A DNA stretch of 64,000 nucleotides. It comes from Beta vulgaris subsp. vulgaris (taxonomy: Eukaryota; Streptophyta; Magnoliopsida; Caryophyllales; Amaranthaceae). A program made the position numbers and the translations under genes. The stretch is taken from NCBI RefSeq assembly GCF_026745355.1, contig NC_079210.1, positions 17,901,771-17,965,770 on the forward strand, written 5' to 3'. The notes below the pieces were generated by a model. It ran no database searches and was not told where the DNA came from. It saw only the letters and a program-made list of their open reading frames with translations. Each line of letters begins with the position of its first letter. Position 1 is the first letter of the stretch. Below, one piece after another: positions 1-12,200 of this stretch.

Positions 1-1250
1 ATACTACGAGAGTATTACATTTTTTTACTTTCATAATTTGATTGGCAACGAATGGGCAGCGTCATCTTTCTAAAATCATACGGGCTACTTAATCCTTAAT
101 ATGCAACTTGGTCTAGTAGATGGAATACAAATGTGGTTTCGTTCCTCTTCACACATATCACCTTAAGTATGCATACCCCCAAGATTATACGGAACCTTCC
201 ACCTACTAGAGTTATCAAAATTTATAAGGACACTACTGTCGTCACAGTAGGCCTGTGTGGGAGTGTTGAACAAGTCCCACACTCCCCCCTTATTGTTCAC
301 TACTTGTAGGGATTCGAACTATAAGTTTATCGCCAAATATCCTTCTTAGTGATATTAATTCATATAACATTAAACATATAATAATTTAATTTTCCTTCTT
401 ATATATGTTGATAATTCTTTAGTTTAGGCAACCTCTTGTAATATCCTTGCTACAACAATAAATCATAGGATTCCAATCCAATTCTCATTTCATGCTTGTG
501 ATAAGATAGAATTACGCATACCAATAATAATTCATTCCAACTCACAAGTCATAAAACAAGAAAATACATATAGATTTCCAATTGATTTCATGTTACCAAA
601 CAATCTCATCCATCATAACAAACAATAGTTCCCTATCATGATTCTAGGTTCCAATAAAACAACTCATAACTTAACATGATACTAACGTATCTAATTGAAC
701 TAGTACGCGTACGTACCTTGTAACCGAGAATCTTCGCTGACTACTAAAAACATTCCACTTATGAAGCTGAGACCTAACCGAATAATAACAGAATTTCAGT
801 GCTAAGTCCTTGATATTATGAAATTAAATATTAGCTTATCCAATTATGTAAAATATGATGTTTTAAATATAAAAAAATAAACGTTCTTGTTGTTTAAACT
901 TTTTTTTCATAAACTTCATTGAAACTAACATATTAAGGACTTAATAATATGATTGGCAATCTGATGTTTGTTAACATATTTAGGACTTAATAATATGCTT
1001 GTAAATCAGAATTGAGAATTAAAATCATTCTAAGAACTAATAGTATAATCAAGAATTTTATTCCCTTTGACTTTTACTATACTTTATTTACTAAATCAAC
1101 TTAAACTATTATATTACACAAGTATTATAAAATCATATTTGAAAAATAGAACATAATTATAAATCTGATTTCTTTTACTAATTCTATACTTTATTTATAA
1201 TTACAAAACTTAATCAAAGATACATAAGAATATAAAAAATCAGCAGATTA
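1..1250. other. AT-rich intergenic DNA, no gene seen
   Basis: No convincing reading frame or RNA gene is visible. Two things stand out. A short segment around 258-292 can fold on itself (GTGTGGGA pairs with TCCCACAC). A 24-base phrase containing aggacttaataatatg occurs twice near 930-1000, about 55 bp apart. The stretch probably belongs to the LTR-like sequence described at 1250-1810, but I could not define its ends. Confidence 0.4.
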
Positions 1251-1810
1251 TATAAATTAATTTAAAGAAGAAAAGAGGGAGGATAACCACCGGAGACCAC
1301 CAAAGGCTGACGCCAATGCTAACCACCACTCGAGCCTCTGACTGGTCGATTGGCGGCGAGAGGCCTCGCTAACCGGCGCGACACAATCACACTTGAGCCC
1401 AACCTCTTGCGAACACCCGCACAAGACCATACTCACTCTCTGACACCGTCGAGTCACACACACATCGCTCGCGCGACCTCGAGCCACACACCGCGCACAA
1501 GCCTTGCACACCCTCGACACTAGCACTCGAACATGCTTCGCACACACACACCGCAGCACCCTCGACTCTCCTCGACACACCCTCACACACCACACTAGCA
1601 GCGACCACACTTGAATTAAGCCTTGAAGGCCGATGAGAATTCATCGTAGGAGAAGACAAGTAGTGTGGAGGAGGAGAAAGGGGTGTGACAAGGAAGAAGA
1701 AAGAAAATAGGAGAGAAAAATATCTTTAGGGAGGAAAATGGTTGATTAGGAAAAAGTTAGGGTTATTATTTTTATTTTTTCCTTTTCTTTTTCTTATTTA
1801 TAGCCTGAGA
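1250..1810 (-). repeat. LTR-like promoter and leader region, minus strand
   Basis: On the minus strand a TATAAATA box at 1795-1802 is followed by a purine-rich stretch and then a GC-rich, CpG-containing block (about 1300-1600) that has overlapping open frames on the minus strand but no recognisable protein. This layout, a TATA box and then a GC-rich transcribed leader inside AT-rich DNA, matches the interior of the solo LTR at 11127-15267. I therefore infer an old LTR fragment rather than a host gene. No LTR ends or target duplication were found, so the extent is a guess. Confidence 0.35.
1795..1802 (-). promoter_or_regulatory. TATA box of LTR-like region
   Basis: The + strand reads tatttata, giving TATAAATA on the minus strand. 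It lies about 190 bases upstream (minus direction) of the GC-rich leader-like block. Confidence 0.35.
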
Positions 1811-2109
1811 AACCTAAGTTTAATAGGATTTGTTTCCAAATCGAATGTCGATTTCTTATTATATTTATTTGGAAAATAAAACAAAACCAAGCTATAATAT
1901 AATTAGGTACAAAAGTATGTTGTATAGTTATAGTATAACTGTAGGCTTACCCAAATTATATATGTTTTCCCAAATAATATAAAAATACTTTTAACTTTAT
2001 TCTTTATATTTTCTTATGGATAAAACTAACTCCCGAAAATATGGACTATTAGAGTAAAGCTTATAGAGTCTTGAATAAGAAAACAATATTATTTTTTTGA
2101 TGATTTGCT

Positions 2110-3990
2110 GGAATAAGAAGATTTTAAGGTTGGATTACTGAGACCATATCTAGAAGAACAACCATCCAAGACACAACTGCCAAAAGTTCAAGAAGATCAA
2201 CCTCTTGATAGAAGGCGAAATGACCAAGTTCTTGAAGATAATGTTGAATTTCCAAACAAACAAGAAAATTAAGGTAACTCCAGTAGAGAAGTTCAAGTTC
2301 AAAATGAAGATGAATCAAGGTTTGTTCCCTTAAGAGACTTTCAACCAAAATCATGGAAATATAAAAAGTCCCATCCAATATAAAAAGTGTGGAAACGAAC
2401 TAAGACCATATCACTGTTAAGGAACTTCTGGGCTTACAATGCATTCTTATCCACTCTCGAGCCTCGAAGTCACTTTGAAGCACTTGAGGATGTTGACGAG
2501 ATATTAGCAATTCAAGATGAGCTCAAGCAATTTGAGAGGAACAAGGTATGGCAGCTTGAACCCAGGCAAGAACACCAGAAGGTGGAAGGATTGAAATGGG
2601 TGTTCAAGAACAAGATGGATAAGCATGGAACTATCGTCGGTAACAAGGCAAGTTGAGTAGTTAAAGGTTACAATCAGCAAAAAGGTATTGATTTTGAAGA
2701 AACTTTTGTTGTAGTTGTTAGGTTAGAAGCTATAAGAATACTAATTGCTTTTCTTCTTACATGGGTTTTGCTATATCAAATGGTTGTCAAATGTGATTTT
2801 CTTAGTGGTTATTATGATGAAAATGTTTATGTGGAACAACCTCCTTGATTTGAAAATTTTGAAATGACTAATCATGTTTGTAAGATTGAAAAAGCTCTCT
2901 ATGGGTTGAAGCAAGCTCATAAAGCAATGTATGAAAGGTTGTCGATTTTCCTTTTGGAAAAAGAGTTTAAAAAAGGAAAAGTTTATGTAACCTTGTTTTA
3001 AAAATCAAAAGGATCAAATCTTTCCCTTGTTCAAATTTATGTGGATGACATTATATTTGGTGCTACTAATGAATCCTTATGCGAGGAATTTACTAATCTT
3101 ATGGGCAGGAATTCAAGATGAGTATGATGGGCAAACTTAACTTTTTCCTTGGCTTGCAAATAAAGCAAGCTGAAAAAGGAATTTCCCTCTATGAACAAAA
3201 TGTATCACGGAACTTCTCATGAAATATGGGTTGGAATCTTCAATGATTATTCACACTCCTATGGGAAGTAACACCAAGTTGGATGAAGAACTTAATGGTT
3301 CTTTGTTATATCAAATCAATTTAAAGGAATTAGCTCTTTGTTATGTAAAACTACTAGTCGACCATTTCTTTTAGTAGTGTTGGTGTATGTGCCGGGTTCC
3401 AAGCAAATCCAAAAGAATCACACTTGTTAGTTGCGAAGAGAATGTTGAGATACTTGAAAGAAAGTGATGATTCAACTTTATTATATCCTCTAAGTGCCCC
3501 ATTTGATTTGAATGGATTTATTGATGTTGATGCAGGTGACATAATTAGTCAATTGTAAAAGCACCTCAAATATGGTACAATTCCTTGGAACTTGTTTAGT
3601 TTATTGGAGTTCCAAGAAGCAAAACACGATTGCCTTATCCACCATAGAGGCTAACTATGTAGCAGTTGCTGCATGTTGTTCCCAACTACTTTGATTAAAA
3701 CAGCAACCAAGGGACTTTGGTATTCAGAATGATTATGTTCCTATCTATTGTGATAATACAATTCAATCATTTGCATATCAAAGTATCCAGTACATCATTC
3801 ACTCGTAAAGCATATTGATATTTGTCATCATTTTTTTAAAGACAAAGTGGAGAAAGGCTTGATTAGGTTAGTCTTTTGTCCAACTAAAAATCAAATTGCT
3901 AACATCTTAACTAAGCCTTTACATATGAGACAGACATGACAGGATGCGGATGAAACTTGGAATGGTCAAGATGGGATGATTGCCAAAGGA
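2110..3990 (+). pseudogene. Decayed Ty1/copia (Sirevirus-like) pol remnant: RT and RNase H
   Basis: The + strand carries the C-terminal half of a copia polyprotein. Around 2400-2656 is the start of the reverse transcriptase domain (residues such as KVWQLEP and LKWVFKNK). At 2880-2930 is a [13 protein letters not shown] motif. The YVDD active site is intact at 3039-3050 and is followed by IIFGATNESL. RNase H follows to about 3940, with SWSKKQNTIALST-like and DNT residues. Several in-frame stops (for example just after 2653 and near 2847 and 3000) and frameshifts break it, so it cannot be expressed whole. The wording closely parallels the minus-strand element at 53382-63862, so both belong to the same broad family. 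Integrase, protease, gag and LTRs are not recognisable here. Confidence 0.85.
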
Positions 3991-3999
3991 ACCCTCAAG

Positions 4000-6900
4000 T
4001 AAGTTTGTACATATTGTTAAGTTCCTTACTTGTTTTCTTATCATCACAATTTGAATGCGCAAGCATGGTTCTAGTGGAACTTAGTAGAATGACTTGTTAT
4101 TGTCTCGTAATATTACCCATATCCTAGTGGAAAACTTCAATTATACTACTTGGTGAAATTTGAGTGGTAATTTGAGATACGTTGAAGTTGCGCATGTTCC
4201 ATCTACATTAAATTAAAATCCAAAACTAAAATTCAAAAATCCAAAAATATTATTTGGTGTTCTTTCATGTTCCTCCAATATTAGGCTCTGTGTAAATAGC
4301 CTATGTTTTTAACAAAACGTCACTAAGGAAACACCACCTTTTTTACCTGAAAAACCCCTCCAATTTCATCAAGCTTTTCCAAAACCGTAATTACCATAAA
4401 AAATACCCGCGATAATGTCGACAACCTCCATCACATAACACAATCTCACTCGTAAAACCTAAAACCCAGATGATGGATCGACACTTAACATTTACCCGCA
4501 AAGGAACGCTTTATGAGTTAGGATATAACAACACGTAATTAAGCCATACTGATACAATATTAGGAGCATACAACAACTCTTCAGGGAAGGCTATACGGAC
4601 AATCAATCTTCAATTGAGGTATAAAGACTGGATTTGTGATGCAGACTTCATGGTCGTCAAAACCTTAACCTCATTCTCTTTGTTGTTGGGACTACCATAG
4701 CTCCATGCGAAAAAAGTTGTTGCCTCTTTTGCACATTGAAAACTCAAATGCCCAACAACCTCGGGGACAATAGCCTTCCATGGGAATCCGGCACAACCTA
4801 GAAGTATTATCCCTGCACCGCCAACTTTAGAAGATAAAACCGGTCCTCAAGGAGGTTCTCTAAACCATTGTATGGTAGGGAGAAATGTTCCTTCAGTACC
4901 CAAAAGGAACAAATATAGAAACTATTTACATCATCCCAATGACAATATATCAACTCATAGCCTGGCATTTGTTGTGGCCAGAATATGACGGCAAGGTATT
5001 TGTAGTTCAGGCTGATGAATAAGAAGGTTTCCTAACTTTTGCCTAAGTCGCCCTTATGGGTTTTTGACCAACCGGGCTTTGGTTTGTCTTTTATATATGG
5101 CTTTTTGGTATGCAATGTGCATAGTTGTTAAGAACGTTTATTACAGAGATTTGAAGTTGGAGGTTTAGAATCGGAGGTTGAAGGTTTTGAAAAGAAAGTG
5201 CATTTGGCAAAGCTATTGATGGGCTTATTTGCATCATTTGTTTTCTTTTTTTTGATTTTTATATATTTTGCACTTCTTTTTTTCATTATTTTTGTTTTTG
5301 CTTCTTTTTTTTTTTGCTTTGATTTTTCTTGTTGCTCTTTCTTTTACCCTTTATATTGATGTCAAATATACTTCCCATGAGGTAGGTTAAAGGGAGACTG
5401 GTGTTATGTATTTAGGTTTAAATGGAGGAATAGTTGTAGTGAAGGGATGAACGCCTCTTTTATACATGCCAATTTGTTCATTGTCTTAATTAGAATAGTC
5501 ATAAGAATTAGAAATTCATTTCTTTTAAGGCGACGATCGTGATTTCGATTAATGCTCATTAATGCAAGGTAGAAAATAAATACTCATTTATTAATTGAAA
5601 ATTATGAGTACATGCAATAGGTAGGGGAAATCCTATATTAAACAGGGAAACATAAGAAAGATGAAATAGAAAATGCAATCCTAAGTTTAAACTTCTATGT
5701 CAGGTGATGAGATAGCTTCATTGCTTTGATCTTCATGAGTTCTCCTTCTAAATGAAAAAAAAAGTGTGTATTTTTTAGTTGAGTAGACCTAAGCGAGTCC
5801 AAATGCTTTAATGAGCGATTGACCTCGGAAATACGTCTACTTCTATTTGAGGTCATTATCTTTGGTGTTTTTCAACAAATCATTCTCAATCTGGATACCC
5901 ACATCATATACTCTTGCGAAGCTATCAAAAACCAAGTATTTGAGGTGGTTTTTGTATTTAGGGAGGAGGTTTGAAACAATATTCGTGCCTAAGTCTTTTT
6001 CTGCAGGCCTTGATTCTATATGGGTTGATTTCTCTCTCCATCTATTAAGGTAAGTGAACCTTCATTTTCACCTTGTTTAAGAACCTTGACTTCTCTAAGG
6101 GAGCTTTGCATTTGTGTGTTCGATCCATATTATTTCAGGAAAGCAATAGTGATGATTTCCCAAGTTTCAGTTTGCTTGAGGTCTAGGTAATAGAACCAAT
6201 TTTGACAGATTGTGTCCAACAACATCGGGAATACCATTGGGTAAAGTTAAGGGTCAACTGATTTGATGATCATGGTTGCACGGGAGTTTCTTAAATGATA
6301 CTTTAAATTATCTGGTGGTTTAAATTTAGGGATGTAAATTGTAGAGAACTCTTCAGGAAGTCAGTTTGGTTTTCATTTCACTTTTCACTATTTTTCTCTT
6401 TCCTTTTTTAACACTTTCAATTCAATTTTCAAGCTCAGTAAACATATTTTTTGTCCTTCTAAACTACAAATAGAGCACTTCAATTCAATACTAGCCAAAC
6501 CAAAACTAAAACTCGCTCCTCCAAATTAGGCTTGGGACAAGAATCAAATGAGGCCAATGGCTTGTAATGTAGGTATCAATTAAACAAAGTTAGAAAAGGC
6601 TCAACGAGGCTAAAGGAAGGATAATATGAAAATAAGAATAGCTCTAGAGCTAAGATCATCAAATGAAACACCTCAATCATATCAAAATGTATGCATTATC
6701 GAATATCAAGGAGTATCAAATCAAAGTCAAAATCAATGTAACAATTGAAAAACTAATCACACACGAAAGAACATAACAGACAAAGATACATCAGTTTACA
6801 AGCACAAAAGCTCAATTAGGCTAGGGTGTCTGCATAGTCAAGTTAAATTGAACCAAAGGGAGATCAAATAATCTTACCACAAACAATCAATTGTGAAACA

Positions 6901-7416
6901 ATCGTGCTTTGAAGAATCATGAACAAGATGAATGACGCTTAGTAAATGTAGTAAAATATCAACAAAAATCTCAAAGAGTGGTAGCAGTGATCCCATAGAT
7001 CCAACTAAAATGAGATAAAGTCTAATATGAGGAAGAAATATGCTAATGCAACTAAGAAATTAGTATAATTTTTTTGGTTACACATAAACTCCCACTCCTA
7101 ATAAGCGGTACAAACCGTGCAACATCCTACTAAAGCAATAAAATCTACACTAGAAAGCAATAAATGACAGAATATTCCTCCCCCAAGCTAAAATTTGAAG
7201 TGTCCTCACTGGAAGAAACAAGATTAGAGAAGGAACCACAACCAACCCCGACAATCACCGAACACAAAAACCTCCCACCAAGAGCCATAACACACCATGA
7301 AAACTATACAAACTCCAACAATCCAAAAATTGAATCCATGTGTCTATAAGATTCTCAATAACAGGGCATCAAAATACAAATCCATGCAAAAGCTTCAAAG
7401 TCATATCAAGAATACT

Positions 7417-7448
<32 letters not shown>

Positions 7449-8130
7449 TAAGCCTTATTCCCAAGGTGATTGGGGAAAGTCATATCAAGAATATTAACAA
7501 TAAAAATTATAAAAGCTTACTACCCAATTGAAGTACCGAACAAGCTTAAAAGTCACATTACCGGACTTCTTGAAGACTAACTTGAACATTTTGTTGCCAT
7601 TTGCACAAATCCTACAACAATCATTAATTAAAGAAAGAAAAAGAATTAGATGATCATGGACAAGGTAATAATAAAAGACAAAAAAATAAAAAGAAGAAAA
7701 ATCAGACTAATTTAAATGAAAAGAAAAGCAAAAGGGAAAAAAAAGGAAGAAATAAAAGATCAGAGGGGAAAAGGGTTCGTGTCTTGGCCGAAGAAGACGG
7801 AAGCTGTGATCATGGTGGTGGAGCGGCAGAATCCGGCGAGATGTGTGGCATTGCACAAGAAGGACGCGGTACTGGGCGGGAGCGTTGGGTTGCTGTTGGT
7901 GGGAGGTCACGCATTCGAGAGGGAGACGCAAGGGAGGCCTGCTGTGGTGGTGGGTTGTAGGGTCGTGGTTGTTGACGATGGTGGTGTGACGGTTCTTGAT
8001 GGTTATCGGTGATGGTGGCGGATAGAGATGGGTGAAGAGTGAAGAAGTAAGGACGAAGGAGTGAAACAGGGGAAGGGGGGGTCTAGTATGGTGCGAAGGT
8101 TGGGGGAATGAAAAGACGAAGGAAGAAGAA
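4000..8130. other. Retrotransposon-derived noncoding DNA, no intact gene
   Basis: No frame longer than 70 codons has recognisable coding character. About 4000-4960 may be the decayed tail of the copia remnant at 2110-3990. At 5041-5085 a phrase around ccaaccgggctttgg resembles, in reverse, the tracts seen near 19835-20020 in the gypsy element. At 7177-7194 the minus strand reads a polypurine tract containing TTGGGGGAGGA, which looks like an LTR-retrotransposon polypurine tract. The stretch 7716-8100 is GC-rich and may be another LTR leader. Boundaries between these old layers could not be set. Confidence 0.4.
7417..7447 (+). repeat. (ACA)n microsatellite
   Basis: About ten uninterrupted ACA units. 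It is a simple trinucleotide repeat inside noncoding transposon-derived DNA. Confidence 0.95.
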
Positions 8131-8360
8131 GGTCTCGTCCGGTCAGAAAACTGAAGGCCCGGTCATAAAACTAACTGCTCGGTCAGGCCAAAATTCTGCC
8201 TGGTCCCAGAATTTCACCCGGTCAGGCACAAACTCTGCCCGGTTAGGTGACTTCGCCTAGTTGACCGAGCAAGCAATTAGACAATTTTTTTTATTGTTCT
8301 AACTTTTGGTCCAAAATGTTTGCGCCCCCGGTGGGGCAAAAACCGCCCGGTTTGACGACT
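8130..8360 (+). repeat. Degenerate CCGGTCA motif cluster
   Basis: The heptamer CCGGTCA and close variants (ctcggtca, cctggtcc, cccggtta, cccggttt) recur about every 20 bases. Several are followed by a phrase like aaattctg. At least seven copies can be counted, giving an irregular short-period array that is far more GC-rich than the DNA around it. I do not recognise a function; similar cassettes would fit the leader part of an LTR. Confidence 0.6.
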
Positions 8361-8683
8361 CACTTGACCAACATTTCGAAATTATGTATTTTTTTTTTTA
8401 AGATCTCATTCCACCTAAAAAAAACAAAATGAGTAAAATCACTCAAAAAGGATGAAACAGAGATGAGAAATAAAGTAAACAAAGAAAAAAAACAAGCACG
8501 TGTTGTCTCCCTAGAAGCGCAAGGTCTTACATGACCATTAAGACTAGTAGATCACTCACAATAGTTCAATGCTCTAAGAATCTTATCATATATTCTTGCC
8601 AACATCGCATAGCATATTATATAAGAGTGAACATGAAAAATAAAAAAGTTAGTTCTAAATAACTCTGAAAACTATAAAAAGAA

Positions 8684-8767
8684 GGATTTTTCAACTAGAA
8701 TAATACAAACTTTTGACGGTTTGCTTGCAATAATACAAACTTTGGGTTATTTTTTAATAATAAAAAC
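8684..8767 (+). repeat. Left terminal inverted repeat of Pack-MULE
   Basis: This 84-bp arm pairs with the complement of 10067-10152 with a few mismatches. A weaker match continues inward to about 8781. Confidence 0.9.
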
Positions 8768-9574
8768 TTCACACTAAAATTCCTACAGTAGGTCAAATTG
8801 ACATGTGACTTGTAAAACAAGTAATTTTTTTTTTAAAAAAAACTTCTTCTATTTGCCTTCCTTCCCCACCCTTTCCCATCCGAAAGTACCTCCATCAATC
8901 CTCCTTACCCCCACCTCCACCCCCATCGACTGCTTGGCTCTTCATCATTTCTCACTGCAAGTTGAATGTGATGCGGTACGATTCTTGTTTTCTTGCTGTC
9001 TTTTGCTGCATTTCTAGCCGACTCCAACACCTTCATTGATTAATCCAAAGATAGGTTAGAGACGAGCAAATTGAGAGGACGTACTAACTTCGTTCCTGAA
9101 AAACGATGAATATTTGGACAATTAACGATAAACCAGAAGCCTTTGAAAATTGAAGTGCAAATAGAACTCAATCAAATCAGGAATTCTGAGGCGCAACCAA
9201 AAACTAGAAGATAGAGAAATTCTCAGTCAAAACTAAAATTGAGGTATAAATTGAACTCGAACAATCAAGAAATTGTCCATGTAGAATTTAGGTTTAATGA
9301 TGGAAAAATACCGAGGCGGAATAAAAACATAGAAATTTTCAGTCAAAACTGAAAATAAACTAGAAATAACTACAAATTAATCATGTAATCACTGTTATAG
9401 AGTTTAGGTTTGGAAGTGAAAAAAATATGAACTAAGAATCGAGAATTTCAGAGTTGAAACACTGCCAATAATCAAAGTTAGTAGTTTAAATTCGAAATCA
9501 AAAATCGATACAATTTAAGAGACGTTTAACATAGGTTAAAATCAAGAGCGAAAACACTTGAACAAGAAATTGGA

Positions 9575-9691
9575 CGCAACGGCGAGATACTCAAGAACGG
9601 CAGCGGGATAAACAAGAGCCCCAGCACCGACACGCTCAGCATACTTGCTAGACTTGAGAAAATGTGCGATTCTTCTGACGGGAAACTGAAG
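9575..9691 (-). pseudogene. Captured histone H2A gene fragment
   Basis: Read on the minus strand, this 117-bp block is one open frame beginning [12 protein letters not shown], followed by [10 protein letters not shown] and AAVLEYLA. These are the signature segments of the H2A histone fold (alpha-1, loop 1 and the start of alpha-2), a core part of the nucleosome. About 39 residues match. Substitutions at invariant positions (for example G to R after FPV, and P to L and L to P around VY) and the lack of the H2A N-tail, acidic patch and C-terminus show it is not a working histone. The match begins and ends abruptly, as expected for capture by the surrounding Mutator element. The right-hand limit may coincide with an ancestral intron boundary, but that is inference. 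Confidence 0.85.
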
Positions 9692-10066
9692 GCGTGGAGG
9701 ATTGTGGACCAATTAAAGGGAAGTGCACGGATCGATGTGGATAACCGTTGGATTGAAGTTCAATTGATGGTGGTGATGGATTTGGGATTTATGGCGGTGG
9801 GACTTTATTTTTTGTGTTTGATGGCTTTCAATTTCAAAAAAAGACAAGCCACCGGTGAAGGTGGGGTTAAGGTGGTGGTTTTCAGGGATGGAGTGCAGGG
9901 GGTTTTGGGGAGGACTGGAAGGGGGTGTCTCTGATGGCAGGAGTGGGAGATTTTTTTTATTTATTTATTTGAACAAATTTATAAAACAACATCGTGCCAA
10001 GCGTCTCATTGACCTGTTTATCAGGTTATATCCGATTTTGTCTTGCTCTTTTAATTTTGGTGTAAA

Positions 10067-10152
10067 GTTTGTACTATTAGAAAATAACCCAATGTTTGTA
10101 TTATTGCGAGCGAACTGCCGAAAGTTTGTATTATTTTGGTTAAAAAAAGTCC
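10067..10152 (-). repeat. Right terminal inverted repeat of Pack-MULE
   Basis: This is the complementary arm to 8684-8767. It is followed directly by the TAAAAAGAA target duplication. Confidence 0.9.
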
Positions 10153-10161
10153 TAAAAAGAA

Positions 10162-10377
10162 AAAGCAAAAGGAGAAGTTATATTTACAAGAAAAAGAAGA
10201 GAAAATGTTAGTATTTTTACATAACCCAAAAGGAGGAAAAGAAATTAAGTTTACATTAGTTACGTTACATGATCATAAGTGTCATTCAAAGGGGGATAAA
10301 AAAGGAAAGATGGAGGATATAATATAGGGGAAGAAGGAATAAGATCAAGTTTGTGAGATAATGTAACATGAGACTTA
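10162..10377. other. Noncoding flank of gag remnant
   Basis: A-rich sequence between the Pack-MULE and the gag-like frame. I see no gene in it; it is presumably the 3' part of the same retroelement. Confidence 0.4.
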
Positions 10378-11052
10378 AAAATAGTAGGTGGTACCGGATA
10401 AAGACTCATAAATCAGCTCACGCTCAACTTGACTTTCCTCCAAAGAGAAAATTTCAAATATGGATTCTTCCTCCTATAAAACATCCATCACATTAGTCGT
10501 TCTTTCAATCTTTTCATCATCCCAATAGCTCTCATTTATTATCCACCTCTCATTATCATCATAAATAAACGGGTTGGGGCTAGAATTCTGAGCAAATTGA
10601 CATTCAAATTGGGAAGAGGGGTCAAAGCCATTTACTAATGTCACATCACACAAAGAAAAATCATTAGAAGTACACTGACAATTAGAATAATAAGGGGGTG
10701 GTGTCATGTACGTTTGGGGTGAAAGAGCAGATGAAGACATCTCTCACTCATAAGTATCCCTAGCCAACCACACAATTAAATTCCAATAGTAATCAGATGA
10801 TTGGAATAGAAATCCCTCATTAGACATTGATTCTACCATCATCCTAGTCTCTTCATTTAACACTTCAGAAACCACTAGGCACATATCCCACAATTTAATT
10901 TCATGATTAGGACCAATAAAATCACCAAGCCTATGATAGTACTTCCAAAATACTTCACTCTCATACTGAGGAAAAGAAAAAATTGCTCTAGAATTACTAG
11001 CATGTACATGGGGTTCACAGAACATATGAGGAAATTCAGGAGAATCATGCAA
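10378..11052 (-). pseudogene. Retrotransposon gag-like remnant
   Basis: An ATG at 11052 opens a minus-strand frame of 102 codons. A TGA at 10746-10744 interrupts it, and it then stays open in the same frame to a TAG at 10476, with coding-like sequence continuing to about 10378. The first part has a FWKYYHRLGDF segment, then ETRMMVESMS, then a YYWNLIVWLA segment. This resembles the small gag-like proteins of non-autonomous plant gypsy elements with tRNA-Asp-type primer sites. A matching primer site and LTR lie at 15431-16802. Removing the solo LTR at 11127-15267 brings the gag start to about 250 bp from that LTR. The two stops make it non-functional. Confidence 0.65.
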
Positions 11053-11469
11053 AAATAAGGAGGATTTTGATATGATGCATCAAAATTCTAAACATGAGAA
11101 TCTCAAGAATTATTAATTATTACTATTGTAATAGCCCTGTTTTAAAGACGTTTATTTAGAAGTTAATTATATTTATTAAGTTCATTATGTTTCGGAAATT
11201 CTTATATTATTTGAGTTGTGGAGTATTATTTTTATTTGTCTTGTTGTAATATATTCGTTATATTAATTTTTTATGGAGTTATTATTATATTATTTATATA
11301 TATCGTGTTTAGTTAGCAATTTGTGGATTTGTATTTATCCGATTAGGAAACCAAAATTGGCTCTCATCCCTTGTTGTCGGTTTAATGAAACCCCAAGCCG
11401 ACCCTTATTACTTCTTTCTCTCTCCCGTGTCTTCTAAACCCCAACCCCCAAATTGAAAAACTAAAAGCC

Positions 11470-11860
11470 TCGTGAAACCCCATGAAACCCCAAACCCCTT
11501 AATCTCTCTCCTCCCCAAGAAACCCCGGCGAACCAGACCCCCTCTCTCTCTCTTGTTCGCCGGCGCTGCTCGCGAAGCTCTTTTCGTGGGCGCCGCCGTC
11601 CGCCGTTTTCAGATCGTCGGAGACTCGACCTCGCAGCCCTGTTCATCTCCCTCGTGTGCTGTGTTGTTGTTCGTGTCGCTACTGCCTTGCATCGCGTTGC
11701 TAGTTCGCCGCCTTGGCGGACCCGCGTCACACCACGACCGCTAGCTTCGCCGAAGCTCCGCTGCTCTGCACTAAAGCTTCGAAATTCCCCCTTTATCCCT
11801 CTGTTCTTCGCTGCTCTTGTGAGCAAAGGTACTAACGTATTTTTACCTTTCTTTTGAAAT
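11470..11860 (+). other. GC-rich transcribed leader-like block in solo LTR
   Basis: A C-rich, then GC-rich block with overlapping open frames on both strands but no recognisable protein. It begins about 170 bp downstream of a tatatatat run near 11297. Its place suggests the R/U5 leader of the LTR. I do not call it a gene. Confidence 0.5.
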
Positions 11861-12009
11861 TGGGTTTTGTTCTAATTGTGGTTTGTAATTTTATAACTAT
11901 GTTGATTATGAATTTGTTTAGTGGTTGATTATTGAATAGTTATGTTGAACCATTGTTCTCTATTTAAATTAGAAAGCCAATGGTGTTTGTTGGTAAGTTG
12001 TTATTATTG

Positions 12010-12200
12010 TGGCAGAAGTGTTGTTGTTGTTGTTGTTGTTGCTGCTGTGTAGTGTTTGGAGAGGCTGTGTATTGGTGTTGGTGTTATTGTTGGTGGTGGA
12101 GGTGGTGTTGTTGCTTGTTGGTGTGGCTGCAATATTATTGCTAGTGTTAGTGTTATTGTTGTAGTTGCTTCTTGTTATGGTGGTTGATGTTCGGTGTTAG
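12010..12200 (+). repeat. GTT/TTG-rich simple sequence
   Basis: A pure (TTG)n run near 12018-12044 passes into degenerate GTT/GGT-rich sequence to about 12200, inside the solo LTR. Confidence 0.85.

Larger units (their letters stand above)
8684..10152. mobile_element. Non-autonomous Mutator-like element (Pack-MULE), 1469 bp
   Basis: The two ends are inverted repeats of about 85-100 bp. They start with GGATTTTT on the left (8684) and its counterpart on the right (ending 10152), and each carries two copies of an ATAATACAAAC phrase. The element is flanked by an identical 9-bp direct repeat, TAAAAAGAA, at 8675-8683 and 10153-10161, the target duplication length typical of Mutator-like elements. 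No transposase reading frame is present, so it would need one supplied in trans. It contains a reverse-oriented piece of a histone H2A gene at 9575-9691, which makes it a Pack-MULE, a Mutator element that has captured host gene sequence. It appears inserted into, or just beyond, the gag remnant at 10378-11052. Confidence 0.9.

Noticed and set aside
258..292. Hairpin as a terminator or small RNA
   Set aside because: A single stem with no supporting context. The TGTTGAACAAGTCCCAC wording is more like an LTR start.
1257..1659. Two overlapping minus-strand frames of 90-117 codons
   Set aside because: Arg/Val/Cys-rich translation driven by GC-rich repeats (gtgtgtg, cacacac), with no domain and an LTR-like context.
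7716..8012. 98-codon + frame
   Set aside because: GC-rich low-complexity sequence with an overlapping open frame on the other strand. No recognisable protein; likely an LTR leader.
11461..11857. Three overlapping frames of 67-121 codons on both strands
   Set aside because: They lie inside the solo LTR in a GC-rich leader-like block, and openness on both strands indicates composition, not coding.
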